Below, in pieces: positions 7,890 through 16,337 of a stretch of DNA of 16,337 nt (the first letter of the stretch is position 1; each line of letters starts with the position of its first letter). The stretch comes from Cruorifilaria tuberocauda (Eukaryota; Nematoda; Chromadorea; Rhabditida; Onchocercidae), in NCBI GenBank assembly GCA_013365365.1, contig JABVXU010000889.1, forward strand, positions 1 through 16,337. The letters are read 5' to 3'. The notes beneath the pieces were generated by a model. That model ran no database searches, was not told where the DNA came from, and saw only the letters and a program-made list of their open reading frames with translations. The translations under genes and the position numbers were made by a program.

Positions 7890-8800
7890 AAGAAAGATGT
7901 CAATTTGTCAATATCATTCATGCTAATTTTTCTGCACATTTTCTGTGCTAAATCTTTCAATGATTTTTTGCTGATAATATTCCCTTACTGTAATGCTTTC
8001 TTGATAATAATTTCATATTTAATCAGTAATTGTTTTCTTCTTGACATTGAAACATCTAATCTAATATCTGTATGCTGCATTTAGTTTTAGTCAAGTTGAT
8101 AACGCCTACGCTGTTTCGGTTATATGTATCTCTTCGGTAATATAATGGATTGTTGGCGGTTTGCTTTTTTTCTTTCCACTTGTACAACTATTAGCTTCTT
8201 TTGTTACCGTTCACACATTTCGTTTCTATTAGAATTTAAAGTTCAAAAAGATTTTCATTTATCATATTAAAACGCGCTTGAATTAAATTTCGCATGAAAT
8301 TCAGATTAAAAAATCATGATTTCAATACATAACATCATGGTACTTCGTTACAATGCATTGATATTGCATTCTCTTTTTTCTTTGTGATATTTTAACGTAT
8401 TTGAATAATTGTATCGCATTTGTGTGGATGAAGTTGGATTTTACTTTGAAATCCCATTTTAAATCAAAATATAATTTTCTTACATACATATTTCTCTTGT
8501 TTTATTTTTTCACTGTAAATGTTAAAGGTACTTTGCTTTTTGTTTCAACTTTTGATTACTGAAAAAGTTCATATCAAAATTAATTGACTTAGGGTTTCTA
8601 AAAAAAATATTCACTGGAATTATTACCGAATTAAACGAACTTTTTTGCCAAACAAATGAAATTGGATAATTTGGAAAATGTTTACGTCTTACTTGGTAAA
8701 TGGACGGTGCATCAGTTGTAAAAAGTTAAAAATTAATTGGAAAAGCTGGGAAAAGTTCTTATCCATTCCCAGTTTGTAAATAAATACATATTGATGTTTC
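7890..8800 (+). other. Probable 3' UTR and downstream flank of lec-1
   Basis: No open frame or exon is visible after the lec-1 stop. The first exact AATAAA on this strand is at 8779-8784. Shorter variants such as AATATA near 8468 could end the transcript earlier, so the true 3' end is uncertain. Confidence 0.4.
8779..8784 (+). terminator. Candidate polyadenylation signal for lec-1
   Basis: First AATAAA downstream of the lec-1 stop codon, about 890 bp after it. That is long for a nematode 3' UTR. A second AATAAA lies at about 9108. Either could be chance in AT-rich DNA. Confidence 0.3.
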
Positions 8801-9197
8801 AAGTGGATAATATGGATAGTTTCTTATTTCAGAAAAGAAAATGTCTCTTATTAAATAATGACATCTGCTTGATATATGCAATTTTGAGATTTTGAAATGA
8901 ATTAAGCGACTTTCACACCTGAGGGGGATTACTAAATGTAAAGGATTTCGGAATTCTTTTTTTTGTGAAGTGGTTAGTTGTTACTATTATCATTCATGCT
9001 TATGAGTTTATCTAAAATTTCGCATATCGAATAAGGGAACAGAAATATTTGCTTCATTCTTTAATAATAATACATTAAAGATGAAAACTTCCTGCAAAAC
9101 TTTTCCAATAAAACAGTGATAGCAGTGATCAATCCAATACGTAAAACGATGTTCAGGAAATTTTGACAATGATGATCTTCATGAATTGAAGAACTGG
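8801..9197 (+). promoter_or_regulatory. Space before the PIGG start: promoter, outron or 5' UTR
   Basis: About 400 bp without coding potential. Possible splice or trans-splice acceptors precede the start codon: AAAACAG ending near 9116 and GTTCAG ending at 9156. No confident core promoter is visible. Confidence 0.4.
9169..9189 (+). promoter_or_regulatory. Possible short upstream ORF of PIGG
   Basis: ATGATG starts a six-codon frame (MMIFMN, then TGA) ending 8 nt before the presumed PIGG ATG. It is in the transcript if the acceptor at 9156 is used. It could lower initiation at 9198 or be absent from the mRNA. Confidence 0.3.
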
Positions 9198-9414
9198 ATG
9201 CGAAACAGATTGAATTGCTATTTTATATTCAATTGTCAATTTAAGAAGAAATTGATCTGGCAAATGTGGTATAAAAGAAGTGTTTGGATAGTGATATTGT
9301 GTTCATTGCAACTTGCTGCTAATTTCCTCTTCATTTTCGGATTCTTTTCCAAGCAAATACATTCGGATACGGATTCTGAAAACACCGAAGACGATGTGAA
9401 CAACTTCCTTGATG
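9198..9414 (+). CDS. PIGG: PIGG exon 1
   Basis: Encodes residues 1-72 plus one base: basic N-terminus, hydrophobic anchor around SVWIVILCSLQLAANFLFIF, then an acidic stretch ENTEDD. GTAATA donor at 9415, 342-bp intron. Start ambiguous between ATG 9198 and ATG 9264. Confidence 0.8.
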
Positions 9415-12400
9415 GTAATAACTCGTATTTCTTATTTTTAAAATAGAGTTAAAGGATATCGTGAAGTAAGTTACTCACTAAATAAATAATATTAGTTGAA
9501 ATGATCTAAGGATACTTTCTGCTATTTTGTTAATCTTTTTATTTTACATTGTTCGGATATTGTTTAACATTTATTTTGCCTATCTATCAATTTTCGATCG
9601 GTTTTCGTATCAATCGGTTTCGATTATCTAACCAATGATTTTACATTATTAGAAAAAGAGAAAAAGTATTCTAAGATTATGAAAATTATTAGTTTTTACT
9701 CATTTATAGATTGTATTGCATAGTTTTTTAATATTTACCATATCTTCCAATTTCAGGATGTCCTCATGACAGTGCATTGAAGCAAGCATTAGCAAAGCAG
9801 ACAGTACCAAAAATAGTGATGATTTTAATTGATGCTTGGCAAGAACAGTTTTTCTACGATCGAGAAGCTATGCAGTTTTTACGTCAGCTAACAATCAGTG
9901 GTCAAGCTGTCGCATTCATCGCCCATGTACAAACGCCTACTGTAACCATGCCAAGGATTAAGATAAGTAGTTATTTTAGACTTATTTTTTAGATGTTGAT
10001 GTGAATTAAGTAAATCATTTATCATAGTTTCAGGCAGTAACAGCTGGTATAGTGCCTTCATTTGCTGATGTTGTGATGAATTTTGCTTCTACTTCCATAT
10101 CAAGTGATAATATCATTGATCGACTTAATAGTAAAGGTTACAAGTAAGGAGAGGATAATCATTTTTAAGAAAGCATTCTATAGTTTGAAACTATCGATAT
10201 TTTCTTTACCAACAAATTTGATTTATAAATTAATAGAAGTTACTTTGATGCATTTCTTAAAAAGATGCAAGGGAAGTATGAAGAAAGTGGGAAGGAATGC
10301 AGAGAAGAAATAAGATTGTTATTTTTCAGATGCACATTTTGCGGTGACGAAACATGGTTGCGCTTATTTCCAAATCGTTTTGATGACCATTCAGTGGGAG
10401 TCACGTCATTCTATGTCAATGATTTCAAAGAAGTAACTTTAGTCTTTTAGTTGCAAATACTTTTGAAAATATCGTCTTAATCTATAGTTTATCATAATTT
10501 CTATTACGAAGTACACTTTGTAATCATAATTTTATCGAGCTCCTTCTCCTTTCAAAAAAAAAAATCAAAAAAATTATAGGAAGTATATCGTAGTGTTTGA
10601 AATGTAAAGCGAGGCTTAATATGTTCTCAATCAGATGGTAATAAGATGTTTATTTTCCTAAACCTGTTTGATCTGTTTCTAACTTAACCTGCTTGATTGA
10701 TTTATTTGAAGTATTTTATAGATTGATGATAATGTGACTCTCTGTATGCGATCACGGCTTGAGAATAATGCTGCGGAAACATGGGATGTGATGATTCTGC
10801 ATTACTTGGGACTTGATCATATAGGTTAGATTGGAAAAAGAGCCAAAAATAAATCTAGATATATTTATTTTAAACAGTGCATTTTTATATTTAAAATCAA
10901 ATGTCCTTGCAATTATCAGAACTTTTGATTTAAGGGAATCTTGTAATAGTTCTCGTAAAATGGAAGTTTACTGCTTGAAAGAACTGCAGATTTGCTACTG
11001 CAAAATCGTTTTTTTAAAGTGAATTTTCAATGCAAATTGGATGTGAAAATAGAAATTATATGAAGTTTTAATTTTAGGACATTCTCTAGGTGGCACACAC
11101 AGCGAATTGAATAATAAGCTTATTGAAATGGATTCCGTTATTAAAGAAATTTATGAAAAGCTTCACAAAGTATGATTTAAATATGTTAGAAAATAAAATA
11201 ACAAAAATTGGTAGAATTAAAACTTTGAAACTTATAGGCTTAAGTTGGAGCTAGTCGTGTAGCAACTAGATCCTGAAAACTAGATCCTGCAAGATCCTGA
11301 AAAATGAATGTAATGATAAGAATGATTAAGAAGTGAATGAGAGAGAACTCGAAATCAAGAAATCAGATACTGCAATTCAGTCGGTTCACATTTAAGTATC
11401 AATTAATTGTAGTTGTAGATTATGAATAGCAGAATATGAAAGAATGAGTTATTAATTGATTAGATTTTCCAAAGTTAAATTGTTAAAAAAAGATGATAAA
11501 ATCAACCAGACACAACAACTGGTATAATTTAGGTATATGGTACGAATTTTTCTGTAATTGTGTTTGGTGATCATGGAATGACCGAAGGCGGAAGTCATGG
11601 TGGTTCTTCAGAATTAGAGACTCATGTACCTATCATTTATGTTGATGGAAAGAAACGGAATTTTAAAAGCGAAACGTTGTATGGTAATTTTCAAATATTA
11701 ATTTTATCAATTTCAAAATACTTGGATTTTCTGCATGCTAAAGAGTTAAGAGAATCATCTGTACAGTCCTTTCCTTTTTTAGTGCATGCATTAATTTGGG
11801 TTCGATAATACATTTAAAGAGTAAACAAAAATGTTAGGATATTAGGAATTTCGTCACTAATGTATACGCATCGTTTATAGCTAATTATTTCCCATTCGAA
11901 ATTTAATTTGATATGCATAGAGGTAAGGTAGAGATTTAATTTACGTCAGAATTAATTCATTTTGTTTTTTGTTTGATTACGATAGGATTTTGGATCCTTT
12001 ATTAGTAATTTTCAGTTGCTTGATTTATCAATTGGAATGAAGTTGATAGCATCTCATTTTTATCAACTTACAGTAGCATCAATTGAACAAGTCGATATTG
12101 TTCCAACATTGGCAACTCTTCTGAATGTGCCAATTCCGAAAGAGAATCTTGGTGTTACGCTTTTACCTTATATTAGCACTGATCGTTCAAATTTTTTAGT
12201 GCTATTATTCGTATTGCGAAATGCTGTGCAATTTCGAAAGTTGGATAAAACATCAGGTAGGTAATGTTATTATCGTTTTTTCAAAACTTTTAGAAAAATG
12301 AAGGTATTGATCAAAGGAATTCTTGATAATTACAAAAATAAGCATATAAAAAATTTTTTAAATTGTTGTAAAAATTGTCAAACATAGGATATATAATGAA

Positions 12401-15400
12401 GATTAGCTCTTTTATTCATATGGTAATAACAAGTCGTACAGTATTTAAGACTTGGATAACATCACTGTTGATTTGAATTTGAAGTTATGGTGCTATTTAT
12501 AGGTAAGCTAAACTATTGTATCAGTCGTTCTTATGACAGTTTGCAAAAATACTGTGCGATGAATATTTCTCTAAATGTTGATGGACTGATTGGAGAATGT
12601 TTGGAGGAATTACACGAAGTTCAATCGCAACTTATACGCATGAAAACAGATTTTGATAATATACAAATAATGATTGCTATTGGTCTCTCTTTCATCGTAT
12701 GTTTTTTTGAATTAGCGGTTCTTTTGTGCACATTTTTTTGTAATCCAAGTGAGAGATTCTATTCACAATTGTTTTTGGTTATCGTAATAAAAGGGAAGAA
12801 AGTGAAGACATATAATCTGCAATTCTAGTTACACTGGATTAAACTTTTGTTGTCTTTTCTGAACTTAGATTACTAAAGTTAATATAAAAAAAGAAAAATA
12901 TTTTTGCAGATATCATATATTTGTGGTTATTTGGTCTATTTTACTTATTCACAGGATCTTTATGGTGAGCTTATCCTAAAATAGACTGTGTTGAAATCTT
13001 ATTGAATTTACAATAAGGCTTTTAGCACGTTAAGTGAGTATTCGGGACTTGTTGTCATTTATAAAATTCTTGTTTAAAAAAATGTTTTCAGCTTTCGGAA
13101 ATGGAGATCTCTCAACATATTTATCCGTTTTTACGCAATTATTACATTCAGTTGCATTTTTCGCATCAAGTTTAATAGAAGAAGAGCATGATTTACAGTA
13201 AGTTTTCTTTTACAAATCTGATACCATTTAATTAAATTGTAAAACTGGAATAGAACGATTTTATTAAATTATTATTTATCACTAAATAATAAACATAGCG
13301 AAATTATTTATCACTAAAAGTAGATTATGAGTCTTTTTCTCGTAGTTTGCTGTGATTTAATCCATTCAGTATATATTGAACACCACTTAAGGGCCCTGTT
13401 CATTTTATCTTTCAAGTCAATTAAGTTTACAAATCGAAGCTATGTTTATTTTTTCATCTTTTCTAAATAATTACAAGATTTTAAATCTTTAGTCCAAGTT
13501 CATGGGTTCAAGTCTGAAAATGTTTGAAAAGAAATTCTTTGAATAAATACTACATGTAATACTTTTGAATTTGAATGAATTTTTGAATGAACTATATTTG
13601 AATTTATGGCCATGTCACTGATATCGTTAACAAATTTTTACTAATTTAATTCATCCATTTTTTCAGTTATTTCTTTTTCACTTCTTCCCTTCTTGTTATG
13701 CTTCTAGAAGAACTTTATTCATGGCTGCGCAATCGTAATAAAAGGCAAATTCATTTTGTTCTTTCAATCGTACATCATACACCGATTTTTTGACCGGATT
13801 AGATTTGAGAGATAGTGAAAGATGTGTTGAAGGAAATTTATCTGAGCAAGTTCCAAAACTATAATCCTGGATTAAATAGATGACTTTTATCATATTACAA
13901 AAAATAACATAAACTATAGTTACATTTGTTTTTGTTTTAGTATTCATTCTCATAATTCAACGAAATTCCGGAAGATGATAATAATATTATTTCTATTAGT
14001 AACTCATCGTTTATGTCGTGGTTACACAGAATCAAGTCGACGACGTTGGGTTCTGGAAAGAAGTATTAGTCGTAGCAGCAGAAGTAAATTATTCCTAATT
14101 TTAGAACTTCCATTTCATCTAAAGCTATTCCAAAGAGGAGTAGTAAACATGATAATATAATATTTTGTAAATCATTTTACTCGAAATTTTCGAAACTTTT
14201 GGATTTCCGAAAAAATGATTTCATTGTTTTACATTTGCAATGTTGAAATCTCAATCTGCCCATATGTTACGATATTTAGTGAAGTGACGGTTAATATCGT
14301 TCGAGAAGAGAGAAAAATGTTGTTGAGTCAAATCCAGTTGTCAATGAACATAAAATTTCATGCACTAGTGTTTGTAAAATACTAATTACTATTACGGTAT
14401 ATTCAGTAATATCCTTTTTTTTTAAGCTAATTCAATGAAATGTTACGAAATTTTAACGAGCATTGGTGGTTCCAGCGATATTCCAGATGTTGCATATTTG
14501 CTGTAAGTTCTTATTTCCCATTTTTATAAATTGATTTACGATTTATATTTTTATTCGTTGTGTGATATCAATTGTCGAAATTTAAACTAAAATATTGTCG
14601 AGGAAAGGAATTTCGATCTTTCTTTATATTTTTCTTTGTATATTACGAAAAATGTACCAAAGTTCAAGATTTATGAAAATACGTTGCGTGATAGAAAACT
14701 AACTTTATAGCTTAATTTTTACTACTGATAAAAATATTAAAAAAGACTAGGTATTAGTATTAGAATAATCTTTCTTATTTATAGATTTTTTAATTCTGTT
14801 TAAGTATTTAATTTATTACAGTAAACAATTCAGCATTTTGCGCTTCATTTCCTGTTCGTTATCTTTAATTTTGCTTGGCATTGGATTAATTTTATGTTAT
14901 GGTAAAAGAACAAATCATTTACGACTTACACGTTTCTTAATATCAGTTACTCTATTGGGAATATTTTTGGCTCATCATTATAAATCTAAGTAAGTCTCAC
15001 GTTTTTGGTTTTCCACAGTTTATTTCATGAGTTTTAGGATAGGTAATTTGTTTTTTATCTGAAATAAATGGATGATTCTGGTGATGTGACTATTGATAGA
15101 TTTTTCATTTATTTAAATGTGTATAAACTCAAAGGTAAAACTTGAGGGTTAAAATCAATGTCAATATATTTTTTTTTAGTTAGGCTTACAATTGTTACGT
15201 AAAAAATTTTCAGCTTCACATTATACAGGGCAATTTTTTTGATGGTCTTTCTGCTGAATATGTTTTTGTTGCTGTTACTTCAAGATCTCTCTCTAAGCTT
15301 AATTATTTGGGCAATGCTTATCATGCGAACATATAATCTACCACTTGCTGTTCTACAACTGTTTCTGGGATATGGTTTAGCTTGGATTGATGCAACACCA

Positions 15401-15467
15401 TTCTTAGTTATCCATGCTGTCTTTTCTTCTTTTTTTTATTTGGTAAGTAATTTCATGGTTCTCAGAG

Positions 15468-15498
<31 letters not shown>

Positions 15499-16337
15499 TG
15501 TTTGCTATCGTGTTATATCCGTTTATTGGTTCATTGGTAATAGTTAAAATTATGCTGATCAAATCTTAATGTTTTGGACGAAGTCAATGAAAAAAAAGTC
15601 AGTAAAACATTTTTTGATTTGTTAGTCGGTTAAGTTTAGTTAAAAAAGACCAATGCTGCCCTGAAATCAGTGATGGTTTGAAATCATAAAATTATAAAGT
15701 AAATCTTTGTCTTATAATAAAGAATTTTTGTTTCATCGAGGTTTGCTTAATCTATCTAGTCTTGATCTATTATTTGCATTAGTAATGAAGGCATCATTAT
15801 TTTAAATTTAGCTTGGCCATGTAAAGCGGGAATAAAAAAAGTTGGTCTTTGTTGAGAAAGAAAACATCTAATGAAGTTTTTTTATCTTATAATAGTAGAA
15901 TTTCTATGCGTTTCAAAACTTGGTATTGTATCTTAAACAAAGCATTTGCAACATCATTAAGAATCTTAGTTACAGGGTAATTCGAATAATCTTTCAACAG
16001 TCGACATTGCGGCTGGATTTGCTGGTGTAGAAACATATCAACCGATACGAATCGCTATGCAAATTATACTCAATACTTATTCAGGACCATTGTTGACGAT
16101 ATATGGCTGGTGGCAATATTTAATCAGGAAATCTATTACATCGAATTCATTGCTACAGAAGCGAAATGCACTACTTCGCTGGATATGTTTTGTGTTACAA
16201 TTGAATACGTCATTTTGTTTGTTATCTTTATATATTCTACGTTATCATCTCTTCATTTGGTCTGTTTTTGCTCCAAAATTTCTCTACGAATTTTTTCATA
16301 TTGTGGTATTAACAATAGTTAGCATTCTGATTTATAT
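9198..16337 (+). CDS. PIGG: GPI ethanolamine-phosphate transferase 2 (PIGG/GPI7 type), 19 exons traced, 3' end cut by window
   Basis: ER membrane enzyme that adds ethanolamine phosphate to the second mannose of GPI-anchor precursors, in vertebrates together with PIGF. The exons sum to 2669 nt, about 889 codons, versus roughly 980 aa in human PIGG. An N-terminal signal-anchor helix (about residues 29-50) is followed by the luminal alkaline-phosphatase-superfamily domain. Expected zinc ligands and nucleophile are visible: Asp98 in ILIDAW, a Thr in QTPTVTMPRIK (134 or 136), Asp244 and His248 in HYLGLDHIGH, Asp290/His291 in FGDHGM, and His299 in GGSHGG. Many membrane helices follow, with SSLIEEEH, GNSNNLSTVDIAAGFAG and IWSVFAPKFLYE, which mark PIGG rather than PIGN or PIGO. 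The gene starts 1308 bp after lec-1 on the same strand. ATG 9198 is the first in frame after a TGA at 9126; Met23 at 9264 is an alternative. Three introns have unusual signals (2, the pair around the 8-nt exon, and 14). The last exon is open to the window edge. Confidence 0.92.
9757..9962 (+). CDS. PIGG: PIGG exon 2
   Basis: AATTTCAG acceptor. Encodes GCPHDSALKQ..., catalytic-metal Asp98 in VMILIDAWQEQF, and the nucleophile motif QTPTVTMPRIK. By homology it ends after AAG at 9962, but the next bases are ATAAGT instead of GTAAGT. A GT donor exists 4 nt further (exon end 9966). Confidence 0.85.
10034..10143 (+). CDS. PIGG: PIGG exon 3
   Basis: TTTCAG acceptor at 10033 gives AVTAGIVPSFADVVMNF, matching the family's K-A-L-T-T-G segment. 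If the shifted donor is used, the exon must instead start at 10038. Ends LNSKGYK, GTAAGG donor, phase 2. Confidence 0.87.
10330..10432 (+). CDS. PIGG: PIGG exon 4
   Basis: TTTTTCAG acceptor. Encodes CTFCGDETWLRLFPNRFDDH and TSFYVNDFKE, matching the conserved GDETW.KLFP.HF block. GTAACT donor, phase 0. Confidence 0.93.
10722..10824 (+). CDS. PIGG: PIGG exon 5
   Basis: TTTATAG acceptor. Encodes IDDNVTLCMRSRLENN, then WDVMILHYLGLDHIG with metal ligand Asp244. GTTAGA donor, phase 1. Confidence 0.93.
11078..11169 (+). CDS. PIGG: PIGG exon 6
   Basis: ATTTTAG acceptor. Starts within Gly247 and supplies His248, then GGTHSELNNKLIEMDSVIKE. GTATGA donor, phase 0. Confidence 0.92.
11265..11304. repeat. 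Short AGATCCTGAAA repeat in PIGG intron 6
   Basis: AGATCCTG occurs three times within 40 bp, two of them as ACTAGATCCTG. Small slippage-type repeat inside the intron. Confidence 0.7.
11533..11683 (+). CDS. PIGG: PIGG exon 7
   Basis: AATTTAG acceptor. Encodes VYGTNFSVIVFGDHGMTEGG and SHGGSSELETHVPIIYVDGK, with metal ligands Asp290, His291 and His299. GTAATT donor, phase 1. Confidence 0.94.
12074..12256 (+). CDS. PIGG: PIGG exon 8
   Basis: CTTACAG acceptor. Encodes VASIEQVDIVPTLATLLNVP, IPKENLGVTLLPYIS, then VLRNAVQFRKLDK, the end of the luminal catalytic domain. Donor GTAGGT at 12257, phase 1. A second GT 4 nt later would give a stop. Confidence 0.93.
12503..12748 (+). CDS. PIGG: PIGG exon 9
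   Basis: TTTATAG acceptor. Encodes a luminal helical segment (GECLEELHEVQSQLIRMK) and the first membrane helix of the C-terminal half (IMIAIGLSFIVCFFELAVLL). The end is taken at AA/GTGAGA (12749). GTAATC at 12740 is an in-phase alternative three codons shorter. Confidence 0.8.
12910..12964 (+). CDS. PIGG: PIGG exon 10
   Basis: TTTGCAG acceptor. Encodes the hydrophobic helix IIYLWLFGLFYLFTGSL. Donor GTGAGC at 12965 leaves phase 2, which does not fit the next large exon directly; see the 8-nt exon. Confidence 0.75.
13026..13033 (+). CDS. PIGG: PIGG exon 11, candidate 8-nt microexon
   Basis: CACGTTAA lies between a CTTTTAG acceptor and a strong GTGAGT donor. It turns phase 2 from exon 10 into the phase 1 needed by exon 12, adding C-T-L. 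The flanking introns would be 61 and 58 bp. Alternatives are an indel in the assembly or a different exon 10 boundary. Confidence 0.5.
13092..13197 (+). CDS. PIGG: PIGG exon 12
   Basis: GTTTTCAG acceptor. Encodes FGNGDLSTYLSVFTQLLHSV, then FFASSLIEEEHDL, matching the family motif SSFVEEEH. Frame fixed by this homology. GTAAGT donor, phase 2. Confidence 0.9.
13667..13734 (+). CDS. PIGG: PIGG exon 13
   Basis: TTTTTTCAG acceptor. Encodes HYFFFTSSLLVMLLEELYSW, aligning with the family's H.TWYF helix. Donor GTAATA at 13735, phase 1. Confidence 0.82.
13803..13845 (+). CDS. PIGG: PIGG exon 14, short exon with a GC donor
   Basis: Acceptor GGATTAG. Encodes the hydrophilic loop HLRDSERCVEGNLS, then a GCAAGT donor at 13846, which is the consensus for GC-AG introns. 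With it the frame from exon 13 (phase 1) to exon 15 (needs phase 2) closes; without it the frame breaks. The surrounding sequence is also open in this frame from 13742, so a one-base indel in the AAAA run is an alternative. Confidence 0.55.
13941..14083 (+). CDS. PIGG: PIGG exon 15
   Basis: TGTTTTAG acceptor. Encodes HSHNSTKFRKMIIILFLLVT, HRLCRGYTESSRRRW, matching the conserved helix followed by R-x-N-T-G-x-x-W in the family. Donor taken at GTAAAT (14084). GTATTA at 14063 is an in-phase alternative. Confidence 0.82.
14427..14502 (+). CDS. PIGG: PIGG exon 16
   Basis: TTTTTTAAG acceptor, less usual than CAG. Encodes a luminal or cytosolic loop NSMKCYEILTSIGGSSDIPD. GTAAGT donor, phase 2. Confidence 0.75.
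14822..14989 (+). CDS. PIGG: PIGG exon 17
   Basis: TTATTACAG acceptor. Encodes two hydrophobic helices, RFISCSLSLILLGIGLILCY and FLISVTLLGIFL, split by KRTNHLRLTR. GTAAGT donor, phase 2. Confidence 0.85.
15214..15442 (+). CDS. PIGG: PIGG exon 18
   Basis: TTTTCAG acceptor. Encodes FTLYRAIFLMVFLLNMFLLL, RTYNLPLAVLQLFLGYGL and the helix before GNSNN (VIHAVFSSFFYL), equivalent to H.WFGQAFFYFQ in human PIGG. GTAAGT donor, phase 0. Confidence 0.92.
15478..15498. repeat. TA microsatellite in PIGG intron 18
   Basis: About ten uninterrupted TA units 35 bp after the exon 18 donor. Likely polymorphic in length. Confidence 0.85.
15976..16337 (+). CDS. PIGG: PIGG exon 19, incomplete at the window edge
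   Basis: TTACAG acceptor. Encodes GNSNNLSTVDIAAGFAGVET, NTYSGPLLTIYGWW, LRYHLFIWSVFAPKFLYEFF and a final hydrophobic segment. The frame is open to the last base, 120 codons plus 2 nt. From the family's length only some tens of residues should be missing. Confidence 0.94.

Noticed and set aside
12016..12073. Possible earlier start of PIGG exon 8 at the acceptor ending at 12015
   Set aside because: From exon 7 (phase 1) this acceptor reads V-A then TGA. The acceptor at 12073 gives the conserved sequence.
13495..13520. tRNA B-box-like GGGTTCAAGTC
   Set aside because: There is no A box at the right distance and no cloverleaf arms. It lies within PIGG intron 12.
13696..13953. 85-codon minus-strand frame
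   Set aside because: It lies antisense to PIGG exons 13-15 and intervening introns, and shows no family motif.
15637..15856. Inverted similarity AAAAAAGACCAA / TTGGTCTTT in PIGG intron 18
   Set aside because: The arms are short, about 200 bp apart and partly homopolymer. There is no flanking target duplication or transposase, so no mobile element is called.

Overview
The window is nuclear DNA of a nematode, most likely a parasitic one of the spirurid/filarial type. The evidence is the AT-rich sequence, the many introns of about 60-530 bp with TTTCAG-like acceptors, and a galectin gene whose protein closely resembles nematode LEC-1. The species cannot be fixed from sequence alone. Two protein-coding genes are visible, both on the + strand. 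The remainder is AT-rich non-coding DNA with several degenerate tandem-repeat blocks. I saw no bacterial, viral or transposon coding sequence and no convincing tRNA or rRNA.

Region 1-4870 has no supportable gene. It holds a 52-bp-period minisatellite (about 269-800), a 54-bp-period AT-rich array (1198-1420), an 80-bp duplication (1957-2113), a ~60-bp array carrying an ATTG microsatellite (2347-2590), a C-poor GAT/AAT triplet block with an internal 28-bp perfect duplication (3655-4035), a TA run, a 41-bp tandem duplication, and two palindromic elements shortly upstream of the first gene.

Region 4900-7889 is a complete eight-exon galectin gene (lec-1 type, 277 aa) with two carbohydrate-recognition domains. 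Region 7890-9197 is its 3' flank and the space before the next gene.

Region 9198-16337 is a GPI ethanolamine-phosphate transferase 2 gene (PIGG/GPI7 type). I could trace 19 exons giving about 889 codons, running off the window a few codons before the expected stop. The N-terminal half is an ER-luminal alkaline-phosphatase-superfamily catalytic domain with all expected metal ligands. The C-terminal half is polytopic membrane protein ending in the family's GNSNN...TVDI and IWSVF.PK signatures.

The most interesting points are in PIGG splicing. Intron 2 has a perfect AAG/GTAAGT donor consensus except for G to A at +1, and a 4-nt shift of both splice sites would rescue it. The reading frame around 13.0 kb closes only if an 8-nt microexon is included. 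The frame around 13.8 kb closes only with a short exon ending in a GC donor. The two genes act in different processes: one encodes a sugar-binding protein, the other a step in GPI-anchor synthesis. They share strand and neighbourhood, and a nematode operon is possible but not shown.
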